The position numbers and the translations under genes are program-made. From Oscillospiraceae bacterium (GTDB lineage: Bacteria > Bacillota > Clostridia > Oscillospirales > Acutalibacteraceae): a stretch of 64,000 bases of DNA. Each line of letters begins with the position of its first letter. Within the stretch, counting starts at the first letter, position 1. Below are positions 8,693 to 18,133 of this stretch, one piece after another. The notes beneath the pieces are model-generated. The model was not told the DNA's origin and did not search any database. It saw only the letters and a program-made list of their open reading frames with translations. The stretch is taken from positions 124,001 to 188,000 of the forward strand of contig CADBBH010000001.1 of the NCBI GenBank assembly GCA_902792905.1, given 5' to 3'.

Positions 8693-9658
8693 TTAAATAA
8701 GATTGACGTCGCCGTCATTTGAACGGCCGTGGTTATAAAGCGCTCTGTTATCGAGCATCTTCTGCTTATCTGTGAATTCACCGGGCTCAACCCTGAAAAT
8801 TGCATTTGAGAATTCATACATCTTCGCGTCAAGGTCATCTATCATTGAAAGAGCCTCGGCCTCAAGAGTCATCGGATATTTCGCCGCGCCGTATTCGGGT
8901 ATTCCGTGATGAGAAATCAGCATATGCTCAAGAAGCATGACAGTATCTTCGGAAATGCCGATTTCTTTACCGGTTTCATCAATCTCTATCGCGCCCATCA
9001 CAAGGTGTCCGATAAGATTTCCGGGGACAGTATACTCGCCCGGCACTCCGGTCGAAGCCGCGTCAATTTCCCTGATTTTGGTAATGTCATGAAGAATGAC
9101 ACCGGCAAGGAGAATATCTCTGTTGAGATAGGTATAGACGTCGCAGACAGAATTTGCGAGCCGCAGCATAGTGAGAGTGTGCATTAACAGGCCGCCTCTT
9201 ATCGCGTGGTGGAGTGCCTTCGCGGCCGGCCAGTAAATCAGGCGTTCGCGGTATTTCTCAAGGATAACCATAACAAGCTTTCTGATTTCCTCATCCCTGA
9301 AGTCAAATACGATTTTCTGTACTTCGTCATACATCATTTCACCGGGAAGAACGGCTGAAGGCACATAGTCATCGATACTCACGCCGTCATCATCCCTGAC
9401 GTGGCGCATCATATCGATTCTGAACTGCCTGTCGTTATTGAAGGGAACATAGTCGCCCCTGACCTTCACGAAATCATAAACCTTGTATTCCTCTCCGGGC
9501 TTTTCATGATAATCCCAGAGCTTCGCATCGATATCTCCGCTTGCATCGGAAAGAGTCAGCGAAAGATAGGGCGAGCCCTTTGAAGTCATTTTCTTTTCAA
9601 CGGCCTTGATTATGCAGAAACCGTCATATTTTCCGGTTGAGTTCTGAACAAAATTCAT
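8693..9658 (-). CDS. yhaM: 3'-5' exoribonuclease, YhaM family (OB fold + HD domain)
   Basis: 321 aa. An N-terminal OB-fold nucleic-acid binding region (about 10-110, with SPYLSLTLSDASGDIDAKLW) precedes an HD metal-dependent domain (HHAIRGGLLMHTLTML and LHDITKIREI). This order and length match the YhaM/Cbf1 family of 3'-5' exonucleases, which trim short RNA or DNA in Firmicutes. The ribosome site AAGGTGATATATT precedes the ATG. It is followed by prmA and lies 11 bases after the Na/Pi transporter stop. The symbol is given by family resemblance. Confidence 0.85.
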   Translation of the reverse strand: MNFVQNSTGKYDGFCIIKAVEKKMTSKGSPYLSLTLSDASGDIDAKLWDYHEKPGEEYKVYDFVKVRGDYVPFNNDRQFRIDMMRHVRDDDGVSIDDYVPSAVLPGEMMYDEVQKIVFDFRDEEIRKLVMVILEKYRERLIYWPAAKALHHAIRGGLLMHTLTMLRLANSVCDVYTYLNRDILLAGVILHDITKIREIDAASTGVPGEYTVPGNLIGHLVMGAIEIDETGKEIGISEDTVMLLEHMLISHHGIPEYGAAKYPMTLEAEALSMIDDLDAKMYEFSNAIFRVEPGEFTDKQKMLDNRALYNHGRSNDGDVNLI

Positions 9659-9669
9659 AATATATCACC

Positions 9670-11412
9670 TTAAATCGCGTATTTTTCACTGTATTTATCG
9701 AAAGTCTCTTTAAACTCCTCGCTCTGTGTCTTAAACTCACGCAGAGAGGAGTGTATATTCATATTGTAATCCGCGAGGTCAATAACCGCGCCGGCAATAT
9801 TTGAGCAATGATCCGAAGTCCTGATAAAATCGGTCAGCATATCATTCCAGATAAATCCGCTTTCCACCGAGCATTCGCCCTGCTTGAGACGCTTTATGTG
9901 ATTTGACCTGAGAGTTTCGCTGATGCTGTCAATAACCTGCTCAAGCGGCTCAACTTTCTTCGCTGTTACAACATCATTATTGACAAATGTAACATAACTG
10001 AGAGCAAGAATCTCTTTCAGTGCCTCCGTCAGCACTTTCAGCTCGCGCCTGGCTTCGACGCTGAATTCTATATTCTTTTCTTTCGAATGCTCAAGCTGAA
10101 TAAGGATACTCTTTGCGTGGTCAGTAATCCTCTCAAAGTCGCCTATGGCACGCATGAGCTTCGTAACCTCGGCACTGTCGGCGTCGCTCAGATGGAAAGC
10201 GCTGATTTTAACGAGATATGTGCCGAGCATATCCTCATACCTATCGGCTTTCTCCTCATCATTGCGGACACCCTGAGCAACATCTTTATCATATTCATCA
10301 AACAACGAAATGGCATCGTTCATTGCCTCAACTGCAACACTTGCCATATCCACCGCAATGATTCTGCTCTCTTCGATAGCAAGAGTCGGCGTATTGAGAA
10401 GGCGATCATCGAGCAGATTTTCGATTTCATCTTCCTTGGCGCCGGGAATGATTTTCAGCACCGCTTTTTCAAGTATGGAACTCAGCGGAGTTATGATAAT
10501 CATCGTAATCACATTGAATACCGTATGAACGAGCGCTATGCCGTAAAGAGTGCAGGACTGCGTGAGCAACACCGGTGCAAGCGCTGCTTTGACTATGATA
10601 AAGACGGTAAGAAGCACCACTGCTCCAAATACGTTGAAGAGAAGATGCGCGAGCGCCGATCTCTTTGCGCTTTTGGAAGCATCAAGCGATGAAAGAATAG
10701 CGGTGATACATGTGCCTATATTCATGCCCATTATAATCGGAATCGCTTTGCCGTAGGTCATAGACCCTGTTGCGGAGAGAACCTGCAGGACGCCGATAGC
10801 AGCTGCGCTTGACTGGATGGCGGCAGTGAATACCGTACCTGCAAGGAGACCGACTACAGGAGAATCAAATGCTACGAGCACATTCTGAAATTTCGGCATC
10901 TGCGACAGAGGCGCAACCGAGCCGGACATCATATCCATTCCGGTCATCAGCACGGCAAAGCCGAGCATGATGGTTCCCGTATCTTTCTTCTTCTGCGATT
11001 TGCAGAACATATACATAATTATTCCGATAAAAGCAAACACCGGCGAAAACGAGGTTGGCTTGAACAACTGAATAATAATGTTTTCGCTGCTGATACCGCT
11101 GAGCGAAAGAATCCAGGCAGTGGTCGTCATGCCGACATTTGCGCCGATAATAACATTTATCGCCTGAGAAAGAGTCAATAAGCCGCTGTTTACAAACCCG
11201 ACTATCATAACAGTCGTGGCAGAAGACGACTGGATGAGCGTGGTGATACCTATGCCCGAAAGAATACCTCCGGTTTTACTGGCGGTAATCCTGCCAAGCA
11301 TATTTTTAAGATTTGGACCCGCTCTGCGCTCGAGCGCTCTGCCCAGAATACTCATTCCGAAAAGGAAGAGACTGAGGCCCCCTACAAATTTAAGAATATC
11401 AAAAATTGTCAT
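9670..11412 (-). CDS. Na+/phosphate cotransporter with C-terminal PhoU-like domain
   Basis: 580 aa from the ATG at 11412. A longer frame opens with TTG at 11424, but GGAG lies six bases before the inner ATG, so I use that. The N-terminal half has two inverted repeats, each with a QSS motif (LIQSSSATTVMIVGF and AIQSSAAAIGVLQVL), typical of the NptA/PNaS family. About eight membrane segments are visible. The last 240 residues are helical and resemble PhoU, as is usual in the bacterial YjbB-type subfamily. It imports or exports phosphate with sodium at the membrane. Confidence 0.9.
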   Translation of the reverse strand: MTIFDILKFVGGLSLFLFGMSILGRALERRAGPNLKNMLGRITASKTGGILSGIGITTLIQSSSATTVMIVGFVNSGLLTLSQAINVIIGANVGMTTTAWILSLSGISSENIIIQLFKPTSFSPVFAFIGIIMYMFCKSQKKKDTGTIMLGFAVLMTGMDMMSGSVAPLSQMPKFQNVLVAFDSPVVGLLAGTVFTAAIQSSAAAIGVLQVLSATGSMTYGKAIPIIMGMNIGTCITAILSSLDASKSAKRSALAHLLFNVFGAVVLLTVFIIVKAALAPVLLTQSCTLYGIALVHTVFNVITMIIITPLSSILEKAVLKIIPGAKEDEIENLLDDRLLNTPTLAIEESRIIAVDMASVAVEAMNDAISLFDEYDKDVAQGVRNDEEKADRYEDMLGTYLVKISAFHLSDADSAEVTKLMRAIGDFERITDHAKSILIQLEHSKEKNIEFSVEARRELKVLTEALKEILALSYVTFVNNDVVTAKKVEPLEQVIDSISETLRSNHIKRLKQGECSVESGFIWNDMLTDFIRTSDHCSNIAGAVIDLADYNMNIHSSLREFKTQSEEFKETFDKYSEKYAI

Positions 11413-11461
11413 ATTTGTCTCCAAAATACAAATTCTTTGCCTATTTTAATTATACATAGTA

Positions 11462-11490
11462 ATATTATCACAAATTATATAAAAAGTAAA
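11462..11490 (-). promoter_or_regulatory. Possible sigma-A promoter for the Na/Pi transporter
   Basis: On the minus strand TTTACT (11485-11490) and TAATAT (11462-11467) are 17 bases apart. A second TATAAT nearer the gene has no matching -35 at 17. The sialidase terminator T-run abuts the -35. The match is moderate and the region is AT-rich, so chance is possible. Confidence 0.35.
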
Positions 11491-11519
11491 TAAAAAATCC
11501 CGCAGAAATTTGCGGGATT
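11491..11519 (-). terminator. Intrinsic terminator of the sialidase gene
   Basis: A 9-bp perfect stem (AATCCCGCA / TGCGGGATT, loop GAAAT+T) is followed on the minus strand by a T-rich run (ATTTTTTA). It sits 20 bases after the sialidase stop and separates it from the Na/Pi transporter gene. Confidence 0.85.
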
Positions 11520-11539
11520 GAAGATCGGTTTATAAAGTT

Positions 11540-13021
11540 TTACAGCAATCCGAAAAACGAAAGAATCTTCGCGAAGAAATTGCGTATGGGAAGGAAACCT
11601 TCGTCAAAGCTCTCGGTACAGTTGCTGCCGTTGATCTCGCCGAGCGAGCCGTCTTCGGCTATCTCGAGAATCATATAGCTTATATGGGCAGGTTCGTCTT
11701 CATACAAAAGAGCCAGTTGGCCGTCCGCAAGCTCCGTGAGGCACGAATAGGCGCAGAATCCTTTATTGACATGGTATTTCGCGCCCCAGGTTATTCTGCC
11801 GTTCTCCTCAACTACGCCGGTCCTGACCACCCCGTCCGCTCTGGCGTTTTTGTTGCAGGCAAAGGAAGCGGCAACAGCCGGCTTGCCGCCGATTGCCTGA
11901 GCAAGATTTATAAATGAAACCATGCAGTTAGCGGTGCAGTCAAGGTCAATATCCGCCTTGGATTTCGTCCAGGTGACGCCACCGTCCGTGCTGTCACAGG
12001 CTGCGATATAGTGCGATTTATTGCGGGAGAACATTCGCAGATTACCGCCGGGCAATTCAATTAACTGAGATTCACTTGTTTTACCGGCTAGCAGAGTGTT
12101 TTTTACAATCTCTCCTCTTTTCCATGTTCCACCGTTGTCATCCGAATAAATCGTGCTTGTGTGTTCGATTCCGCCGTCATAAGTATAGACGGTAAAAATA
12201 ATTCTCTCCTTGCCGCCGGATTTTGTTATGAAACCTCTGCCGGGACAAGTGCCGAGAAATGTTTCTCCCGCCTTTTTGACCTGATGATTCAGGATAACGG
12301 GCGCACTCCAAGTATCTCCGCCGTCATCGGAATATCTGAGCCAGAGATATGAGGTATGCACAACCTCGTAAATATCGGAGTAAAAAACCGTCTGCTGTAT
12401 CTCTTTATCCGAGTTTATCTGCCTTATCAAAAGCGGCTCGCAGTCAAGATACAAACGGTACTCGTTATCGACGGTATATGCCGTCTCTTTCCCGCCCTCA
12501 ATTATATGCGCGATGCCTTCGGAAAAATCGCCGACATAAGCATCGCTCTCTTTTCCCGATTTATTGAGTTTAAGATGCCCGTCGGCAGTGAAACCCGTAT
12601 CCTTCGCTGAGTTCATACAGCCGGTATTATCGGCAAAGGCGTCAACGAGTGCGAAGATTCTGCCCGTTTCTTTTGACTGGATAATAACGGGATCAATGAA
12701 GCAGGCGCTGTCTTTGCTGCCCGTTCCGTCGGCACAGTCGTCAAAATAATTTATCTGTTTATACTCCCATTCGGAGTATCCGTCAGGCGAAACGGCAATT
12801 ACCGTATCAATATTCTGCGGAGAATCGGTGCCGTGATCATGGCGGTTATCCATTGCGGCGAGCACTCTGCCGTCATTGAGAGTAATGATTGCGGGGATTC
12901 TCATAAGTTCAATGCCATTCAGCCCTTTATAAAACGGCTGTGTGTAATTCTGAGCCGACGCGGAAACGACAGATGCCATAAGTATCACCGCCGATAAAAG
13001 AATTGAAATATATTTTTTCAT
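11540..13021 (-). CDS. Secreted exo-alpha-sialidase (GH33-like) with hydrophobic C-terminal tail
   Basis: 493 aa. The signal peptide MKKYISILLSAVILMASVV ends near SASA-QN. The catalytic fold is a six-bladed propeller: the RIP motif in LMRIPAIITL supplies an arginine, and Asp boxes appear as SDDGGDTW, SDDNGGTW and STDGGVTW. TSESQLIELPGG holds the likely catalytic Glu. The enzyme releases terminal sialic acid from host or mucin glycans outside the cell. The protein ends in FLPIRNFFAKILSFFGLL, an amphipathic-looking tail with no sortase motif. Only a weak ribosome site (AAGG, 11 bases from ATG) is visible. A terminator follows the gene. No sialic-acid catabolic genes are adjacent. Confidence 0.9.
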   Translation of the reverse strand: MKKYISILLSAVILMASVVSASAQNYTQPFYKGLNGIELMRIPAIITLNDGRVLAAMDNRHDHGTDSPQNIDTVIAVSPDGYSEWEYKQINYFDDCADGTGSKDSACFIDPVIIQSKETGRIFALVDAFADNTGCMNSAKDTGFTADGHLKLNKSGKESDAYVGDFSEGIAHIIEGGKETAYTVDNEYRLYLDCEPLLIRQINSDKEIQQTVFYSDIYEVVHTSYLWLRYSDDGGDTWSAPVILNHQVKKAGETFLGTCPGRGFITKSGGKERIIFTVYTYDGGIEHTSTIYSDDNGGTWKRGEIVKNTLLAGKTSESQLIELPGGNLRMFSRNKSHYIAACDSTDGGVTWTKSKADIDLDCTANCMVSFINLAQAIGGKPAVAASFACNKNARADGVVRTGVVEENGRITWGAKYHVNKGFCAYSCLTELADGQLALLYEDEPAHISYMILEIAEDGSLGEINGSNCTESFDEGFLPIRNFFAKILSFFGLL

Positions 13022-13036
13022 AGCTTATATAACCTT

Positions 13037-13061
13037 GCCCGCAAGTCTGAAACCTGCGGGC
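13037..13061 (-). other. Hairpin between serS and sialidase genes
   Basis: Inverted repeat GCCCGCA / TGCGGGC with an 11-base loop lies 31 bases after serS. The minus strand has no T-run after it, so it is at best a weak terminator; an mRNA 3'-end or processing role is possible. Confidence 0.4.
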
Positions 13062-13092
13062 GACTGTTGATTTGATTATTCTGACGTTTTGT

Positions 13093-14382
13093 TTATTTTA
13101 TCGGGATCAGCTTATCCTTACCGCCCATATAAGGCCTGAGAACCTCGGGAATATTGACGCTGCCGTCTTCATTGAGATTATTCTCGAGCAGGGCGATAAG
13201 CATTCTCGGCGGAGCAACAACGGTATTATTTAGTGTGTGGGCAAAATATTTCTTGCCGTCCTTGCCGTTGACTCTGATTTTCAGGCGGCGCGCCTGAGCA
13301 TCGCCGAGATTGGAACAGGAACCGACCTCGAAATACTTCTTCTGTCTCGGTGACCAGGCCTCAACGTCGAAGGATTTGACCTTGAGATCCGCGAGGTCTC
13401 CGGAACAGCATTCGAGAGTTCTGACTGGTACATCCATTGAGCGGAAAAGCTCAACAGTATATGACCAGAGTTTATCGAACCAGAAGGGGCTGTCCTCAGG
13501 CTTGCAGACAACTATCATTTCCTGTTTCTCAAACTGATGGATTCTGTAAACGCCTCTCTCTTCAATACCGTGAGCGCCCTTTTCCTTGCGGAAGCAGGGA
13601 GAATAGCTCGTGAGAGTATGGGGAAGAGTATCCTCCTCAACTATTGTATCGATATATTTGCCGATCATAGAGTGTTCGCTTGTGCCGATAAGATAGAGAT
13701 CCTCGCCCTCGATTTTATACATCATAGCATCCATTTCGGCAAAGCTCATAACACCCGTAACAACGCCGGAACGAATCATGAACGGGGGCACACAGTAGGT
13801 GAAGCCCTTATCAATCATAAAATCACGCGCATAGGCGGTGCAGGCGGAATGCAGGCGGGCAATATCGCCCTGAAGATAATAGAATCCGTTGCCCGCGACT
13901 CTTCTAGCGGCGTCAAGATCGATGCCGTTGAAGCGCTCCATAATATCGGTATGATAGGGAATCTCAAAATCGGGTACAAACGGCTCGCCGTATTTCGTGA
14001 CCTCGACATTCTCGCTGTCATCCTTGCCGATGGGAACGCTCGGATCGATGATATTCGGGATAACCATCATGATTTCGGTTACCTTCGCGCCGAGCTCTTC
14101 TTCTTTCTTTTCAAGCTCCGCGAGGCGGTCGGCATATTCGGCAACCTTCGCCTTGACGGATTCGGCCTCCTCCTTCTTACCCTGAGCCATAAGAGCACCG
14201 ATTTCCTTACTGGTTTTGTTTTTGAGCGCCCTGATATTATCCGCCTCTGTTTTTGATGCGCGGTATTCGGCGTCAAGAGCGATTACTTCGTCAACAAGCG
14301 GAATCTTCTTATCCTGGAATTTGTTCTTGATATTCTGTTTGACGATTTCGGGGTTTTCTCTGAGAAATTTAATATCAATCAT
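13093..14382 (-). CDS. serS: Seryl-tRNA synthetase
   Basis: 429 aa from the ATG at 14382. The open frame extends 19 codons further upstream, but family members start with MIDIKFLRENPE and AAAGGA lies ten bases before this ATG. The N-terminal coiled-coil arm (about 25-105) binds tRNA-Ser. Class II motifs follow: SPCFRKEKGAHG and RGVYRIHQFEKQEM (motif 2 region), and the end NNTVVAPPRMLIALLENN (motif 3 region). It charges tRNA-Ser with serine. The start lies one base after the mrp stop, so the two are coupled. I see no T-box in front of the mrp-serS pair. Confidence 0.96.
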   Translation of the reverse strand: MIDIKFLRENPEIVKQNIKNKFQDKKIPLVDEVIALDAEYRASKTEADNIRALKNKTSKEIGALMAQGKKEEAESVKAKVAEYADRLAELEKKEEELGAKVTEIMMVIPNIIDPSVPIGKDDSENVEVTKYGEPFVPDFEIPYHTDIMERFNGIDLDAARRVAGNGFYYLQGDIARLHSACTAYARDFMIDKGFTYCVPPFMIRSGVVTGVMSFAEMDAMMYKIEGEDLYLIGTSEHSMIGKYIDTIVEEDTLPHTLTSYSPCFRKEKGAHGIEERGVYRIHQFEKQEMIVVCKPEDSPFWFDKLWSYTVELFRSMDVPVRTLECCSGDLADLKVKSFDVEAWSPRQKKYFEVGSCSNLGDAQARRLKIRVNGKDGKKYFAHTLNNTVVAPPRMLIALLENNLNEDGSVNIPEVLRPYMGGKDKLIPIK

Positions 14383-14383
14383 A

Positions 14384-15217
14384 TCAGTCAATCCTTTCAA
14401 GCATCTGTGCAGCTTCATTAAGGTAGTCGGTATTTGCAAGTTCTACAGCGCCCTTATCAACAAGATTTGCGGTGACGGGATCCATAGGTATTCTCGCCAT
14501 AAGCGGGGTGCCGAGTTCCTTAGCCACCTCTTCCGCCTTGCTTGCGCCGAAGATTTCTATTTTTTTGCCGCAGTCGGGGCAGACCGCATAGCTCATATTC
14601 TCGATGATTCCGAGAACGGGAATATTCATGAGCTTAGCCATATTATATGCCTTTCGGACTATCATTGTAACCAGATCCTGCGGAGTGGTGACAATGATAA
14701 TACCGTCAACCGGAAGATTCTGGAAAACCGTCAGCGCGACATCGCCGGTGCCGGGAGGCATATCAACGAACATATAATCAACATCGCCCCAGGCGACATC
14801 TCTCCAGAATTGCTGGATGACTCCCGAAATGACGGGGCCTCTCCAGACGACCGGGGAATCCTCGCTCTCGAGCAGAAGATTGATGGACATAATCTTTATG
14901 CCGGTCTTCGTGATTTCGGGGAGCAGACCGGTTTCATCCGCCTGAGCCCTCTTTGAAATACCGAAAGATTTAGGTATTGACGGGCCTGTGATATCGGCAT
15001 CGAGAATCGCGCAGCTGTTTCCGCGCGAATGCATGGCGGTTGCAAAAAGTGAGGTCACGAGTGATTTGCCCACGCCGCCTTTGCCGCTTACAACTCCTAT
15101 TACTTTTTTGATTTTGCTGTGCTCGCCTGCGGGAATTCTCAAATCCTGCGGTGCCTTTCTTGAAGGACAGTCCGCTCCGCAGCTTTCACAGCTTTTGGGT
15201 GTGCAGTTTTCGCTCAT
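14384..15217 (-). CDS. mrp: Mrp/NBP35-family iron-sulfur carrier ATPase
   Basis: 277 aa. A cysteine-rich N-terminus (CTPKSCESCGADCPSRK) precedes the deviant Walker A motif SGKGGVGKSLVTS. VDMPPGTGDVALTVFQ and the CxxC pair in YAVCPDCGKK, which would bridge an Fe-S cluster in the dimer, complete the family signature. Mrp/ApbC proteins carry or insert [4Fe-4S] clusters into target enzymes in the cytosol. This genome part has several such targets (IOR, HemZ, QueG-like, fumarase). It lies directly upstream of serS and downstream of a membrane acyltransferase gene. Confidence 0.92.
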   Translation of the reverse strand: MSENCTPKSCESCGADCPSRKAPQDLRIPAGEHSKIKKVIGVVSGKGGVGKSLVTSLFATAMHSRGNSCAILDADITGPSIPKSFGISKRAQADETGLLPEITKTGIKIMSINLLLESEDSPVVWRGPVISGVIQQFWRDVAWGDVDYMFVDMPPGTGDVALTVFQNLPVDGIIIVTTPQDLVTMIVRKAYNMAKLMNIPVLGIIENMSYAVCPDCGKKIEIFGASKAEEVAKELGTPLMARIPMDPVTANLVDKGAVELANTDYLNEAAQMLERID

Positions 15218-15235
15218 TTCAATATCTCCTGAAAT

Positions 15236-16021
15236 TTATTTTTTAATCAGCTCAATCAGATACGCAATTCCGGCGATTACCGGGAAATGCGCAACATATA
15301 CGATAAAAGCGTGAGTTCCGAGCCAACCGAGAAACGCCGAGCGCTTCTTATAAGTGTATTCGGGAAAACCCTTTATCATGATGATTCTGCCAATGAATAT
15401 TCCTGCAAAAAATATGAAAATAAACGGCAGAAGCGGAAAATAATCGGCGGAAGAAAAGCTGCCGTAATAGATTCCCAGAGGGACAAGCCAGTCATGCTGA
15501 TAAAGCACCTGAGGAAGAGTTATATTCAGCAGCTCACCGTAGCCGAGGGAACCATTACTTATTCCCGAAAAGAACGGATATAGAACGGCGCAGGCGGTCA
15601 GCCCGAAATAGGGATTGATTCTGTCAAGAGCTTTTTTACCTAAACCGTAAATCAGCACGGAAAAGCCGAGAAAATGAAGAATCCCGAAATATATCTCCGC
15701 TCCTCTTATATCGAAGGCGGGAAGAATCAGAACAGTTGCGAGCGTAAAAAACGCGGCAGCAGCGAGAATCTTAAGGCTCCTGCGCAGATTGCTGTGCGAA
15801 AGCGAGCAGGATATTCCGCAGACCGCTATAAAAAGAGCGGCGAAAAGCGGCTCGGCAGGCATAAAGAAAGAATAAAGCTTCTTTGCCCAGACCATACCGT
15901 ACATATCGCCCATTACATAGTATGCGTGATAGAAAACCATGCAGAAAACCGCAAGCCCTCTGATTTCATCAAGCAGATGTATTCTTCTTTTGGGGGAGTT
16001 ACCGTCAATTTTTCTTTCCAT
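15236..16021 (-). CDS. Membrane acyltransferase-like protein (DUF1624 / heparan-alpha-glucosaminide N-acetyltransferase domain)
   Basis: 261 aa with about seven membrane segments. The N-terminal RIHLLDEIRGLAVFCMVFYH is the signature of the DUF1624/HGSNAT catalytic domain, where the Arg and His residues lie at the membrane face. Such proteins are thought to transfer acetyl groups across the membrane to a sugar. I see no Shine-Dalgarno before the ATG. A possible TTGCAT-16-TAAAAT promoter would put the transcript start at about the ATG itself, so it may be leaderless. It is divergent from gtrA across 114 bases. Confidence 0.8.
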   Translation of the reverse strand: MERKIDGNSPKRRIHLLDEIRGLAVFCMVFYHAYYVMGDMYGMVWAKKLYSFFMPAEPLFAALFIAVCGISCSLSHSNLRRSLKILAAAAFFTLATVLILPAFDIRGAEIYFGILHFLGFSVLIYGLGKKALDRINPYFGLTACAVLYPFFSGISNGSLGYGELLNITLPQVLYQHDWLVPLGIYYGSFSSADYFPLLPFIFIFFAGIFIGRIIMIKGFPEYTYKKRSAFLGWLGTHAFIVYVAHFPVIAGIAYLIELIKK

Positions 16022-16063
16022 AACGCTTATTTTATCATATTTAATTAAAAATGCAACCCTTTA

Positions 16064-16090
16064 TTGACTTTAAGAAAAGAATAGTATAAT
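16064..16090 (+). promoter_or_regulatory. Putative promoter of the gtrA-GPH-fucosidase operon
   Basis: TTGACT (16064-16069) and a perfect TATAAT (16085-16090) face the gtrA gene. The spacing is short, 15 bases, which may weaken the promoter or call for an activator. Confidence 0.55.
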
Positions 16091-16135
16091 ATATTAGATT
16101 GAAATAATATGCTCACTACGGCAGGTATTTAAAAT

Positions 16136-16690
16136 ATGATAGAAAAACTCAGAAATCTGTTATTCAAGATATTCAAAAAGGAAACGTTCTTCGGCAGAAT
16201 TATCGATAAAGTTTTTACCGAGGAAATCTTTCTTTATATCGTTTTCGGAGTGCTGACAACCCTTGTGAATTTCACGGCAACTGTCCTGCTGAAAAAATTC
16301 GTATTCACCGCTGAGCAGACCGGCGTGTTCACACTGTGCAACGCAATAGCGTGGGCGGTCAGCGTGATATTCGCGTTTTTTACAAACAAGCTCTTCGTTT
16401 TCAAGAGCAAAAGCTTTGCCCCCGCTATATTCGCAAAGGAATTTATTTCATTTGTCGCCGCAAGGATTCTGACCGGAATTATGGAAATAATTCTTCCTGA
16501 GGCTCTGATGAAGGCGGGTCTTGATCAAACCCTTTTCGGAGTTAAGGGAATGGTAGCAAAAATCGCGGTATCCGTATTTGTCATTGTATTAAACTACGTT
16601 TTCAGCAAACTCGTTTCATTCAGAAAAAGGAAGGAAATTCCGCCTGAAGAAACGCAGAGCGATGAAAACGGAGAAGGAGAGGAAATATGA
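16136..16690 (+). CDS. GtrA-family membrane protein
   Basis: 184 aa. Four membrane segments (about 35-60, 70-92, 105-120, 135-160) with the family features FGVLTTLVNF and FFTNKLFVFKS. GtrA-like proteins help move undecaprenyl-linked sugars across the membrane or assist surface-glycan synthesis. The last bases overlap the next gene by ATGA (16687-16690), so translation is coupled to a sugar symporter. It is the first gene of a plus-strand operon that runs through fucosidase, nnr and thrH. The C-terminus is acidic and likely cytosolic. Confidence 0.88.
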   Translation: MIEKLRNLLFKIFKKETFFGRIIDKVFTEEIFLYIVFGVLTTLVNFTATVLLKKFVFTAEQTGVFTLCNAIAWAVSVIFAFFTNKLFVFKSKSFAPAIFAKEFISFVAARILTGIMEIILPEALMKAGLDQTLFGVKGMVAKIAVSVFVIVLNYVFSKLVSFRKRKEIPPEETQSDENGEGEEI

Positions 16691-18120
16691 AAAAGCATAT
16701 GAACTTCAAGGAGATTCTCGCCTATTCGCTCGGCCTTTTCGGCTTTCAGGCGATAGTCGGTCTGCTCAACTCCTACCAGGCGGAATTCTACGGCTCAATA
16801 ATGGGTGCAAGCCTTGCGGTAGTGGGAATTATCATCCTGGTCGCAAAGGTTGTTTCCGCAATATTCGACCCGATAGTCGGCAATAAAATCGAATCGACGA
16901 ATTCAAAACTCGGCAAATTCAAGCCGTTTATTCTTACCTCGATTCCGGTACTGCTGATATTCACGGCAATAGTATTCTTTGACATTCCAGGCCTTCACTT
17001 TGACAGTGCCGGCAACAAGCTGTATATTTATATTTTCGTTACGTTCCTTTTCTGGTGTCTCGGTATGACTCTCGCGGATGTCCCGACGCAGGGAATAGCG
17101 GCTGTACTCACCCCCGACGCCAATGAAAGAACCAATGTTGTCTCAATAGCCAATACGGCAAAGCAGATAGGCTTCTCCGCCTGCGCGGTAATAGTTCCGG
17201 TTATCTGCCTCATCATCCCCGAGGGCTCAAAGGTTCTTGTAAAGAAGGGCGAAACAGATACGCCGATGGTGGCGGGCGAATACTTCTGGTCCGCTCTCGC
17301 TACAGCCGCAGCAGGCTGCCTGCTCATGGCCCTGATTGTTCTGTGGAACAAGGAGAGAGTTCCCTATACCGCAGGCGAAAAGAACACCTTCAAGGATATG
17401 GTCGGCGCAATCAAAGGTAACAAGCCGCTGATACTCGTTATTGTCTCCTACTTCCTCGGTTTCGGCAGACAGATGGCGATGGGAATTCAGGTTCAGGCGG
17501 CAAACGCTCTCATCGGCAGTCAGAATCTTGTTATTATTCTCGGAATCACAACCGCGATTGGCTCGATGATTTCGATGGCGATAACTCCCGTTCTCATTAA
17601 GAAACTGGGCGAAAAAATCACTTACCTCGCCCTCTCATTCTACGGCTTCATTATTTCGGTTGCCGCCTATATAGTTTTCGCATATGTGACTCAGAACCAG
17701 ATAGTTATGTATATATTCCTCTTCCTCATCGGTCTTCAGTTCAGCGCGGTAACGCTTATGCCGATGATTATGACCGCGGACTGTGTCGATTACTACGAAT
17801 ATGAGACGGGCAAGAGAAAAGAGGGGCCCGTATATGCTCTGCTCTCGCTTACTATCAAGGTATGTCTGGCTCTCGGCACCGCACTCGGCCTTATCTTCGT
17901 GGGCAAATCGGGTTATTCCGAGGCTCTCACGGCAGGCGAAGCTTTCAGCGATTCCACAAAGAATATGATATTCTTCGCATATACCGCTATGCCCGGCATC
18001 CTCGCCCTGCTCTCTGCTATTCCCATCTTCAAATACGATATTCACGGAGAGAAGAAGGCAAAAATTTCCGCTGAACTTCAAGCGAGAAGAGAAGCGGCAA
18101 AAGCCGAAGTCACAGAATAA
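16687..18120 (+). CDS. Glycoside-pentoside-hexuronide:cation symporter (GPH, MFS superfamily)
   Basis: 477 aa with about twelve membrane segments. The opening FKEILAYSLGLFGFQ, FDPIVGNKIE, the FKPFILTSIP loop and the later TADCVDYYEYETGKRKEG are characteristic of the GPH (MelB/LacS-like) family. It imports a glycoside with H+ or Na+. The next gene, six bases after the GGAGG that follows the stop, encodes an alpha-L-fucosidase without signal peptide. The simplest reading is that this carrier brings in a fucosylated oligosaccharide or fucoside. The substrate is inferred from that neighbour only. Confidence 0.9.
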   Translation: MKKHMNFKEILAYSLGLFGFQAIVGLLNSYQAEFYGSIMGASLAVVGIIILVAKVVSAIFDPIVGNKIESTNSKLGKFKPFILTSIPVLLIFTAIVFFDIPGLHFDSAGNKLYIYIFVTFLFWCLGMTLADVPTQGIAAVLTPDANERTNVVSIANTAKQIGFSACAVIVPVICLIIPEGSKVLVKKGETDTPMVAGEYFWSALATAAAGCLLMALIVLWNKERVPYTAGEKNTFKDMVGAIKGNKPLILVIVSYFLGFGRQMAMGIQVQAANALIGSQNLVIILGITTAIGSMISMAITPVLIKKLGEKITYLALSFYGFIISVAAYIVFAYVTQNQIVMYIFLFLIGLQFSAVTLMPMIMTADCVDYYEYETGKRKEGPVYALLSLTIKVCLALGTALGLIFVGKSGYSEALTAGEAFSDSTKNMIFFAYTAMPGILALLSAIPIFKYDIHGEKKAKISAELQARREAAKAEVTE

Positions 18121-18133
18121 GGAGGATATGAAA

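Noticed and set aside
13537-14256. Open frame of 239 codons on the plus strand opposite serS
   Set aside because: Antisense to a clear seryl-tRNA synthetase; no family resemblance.
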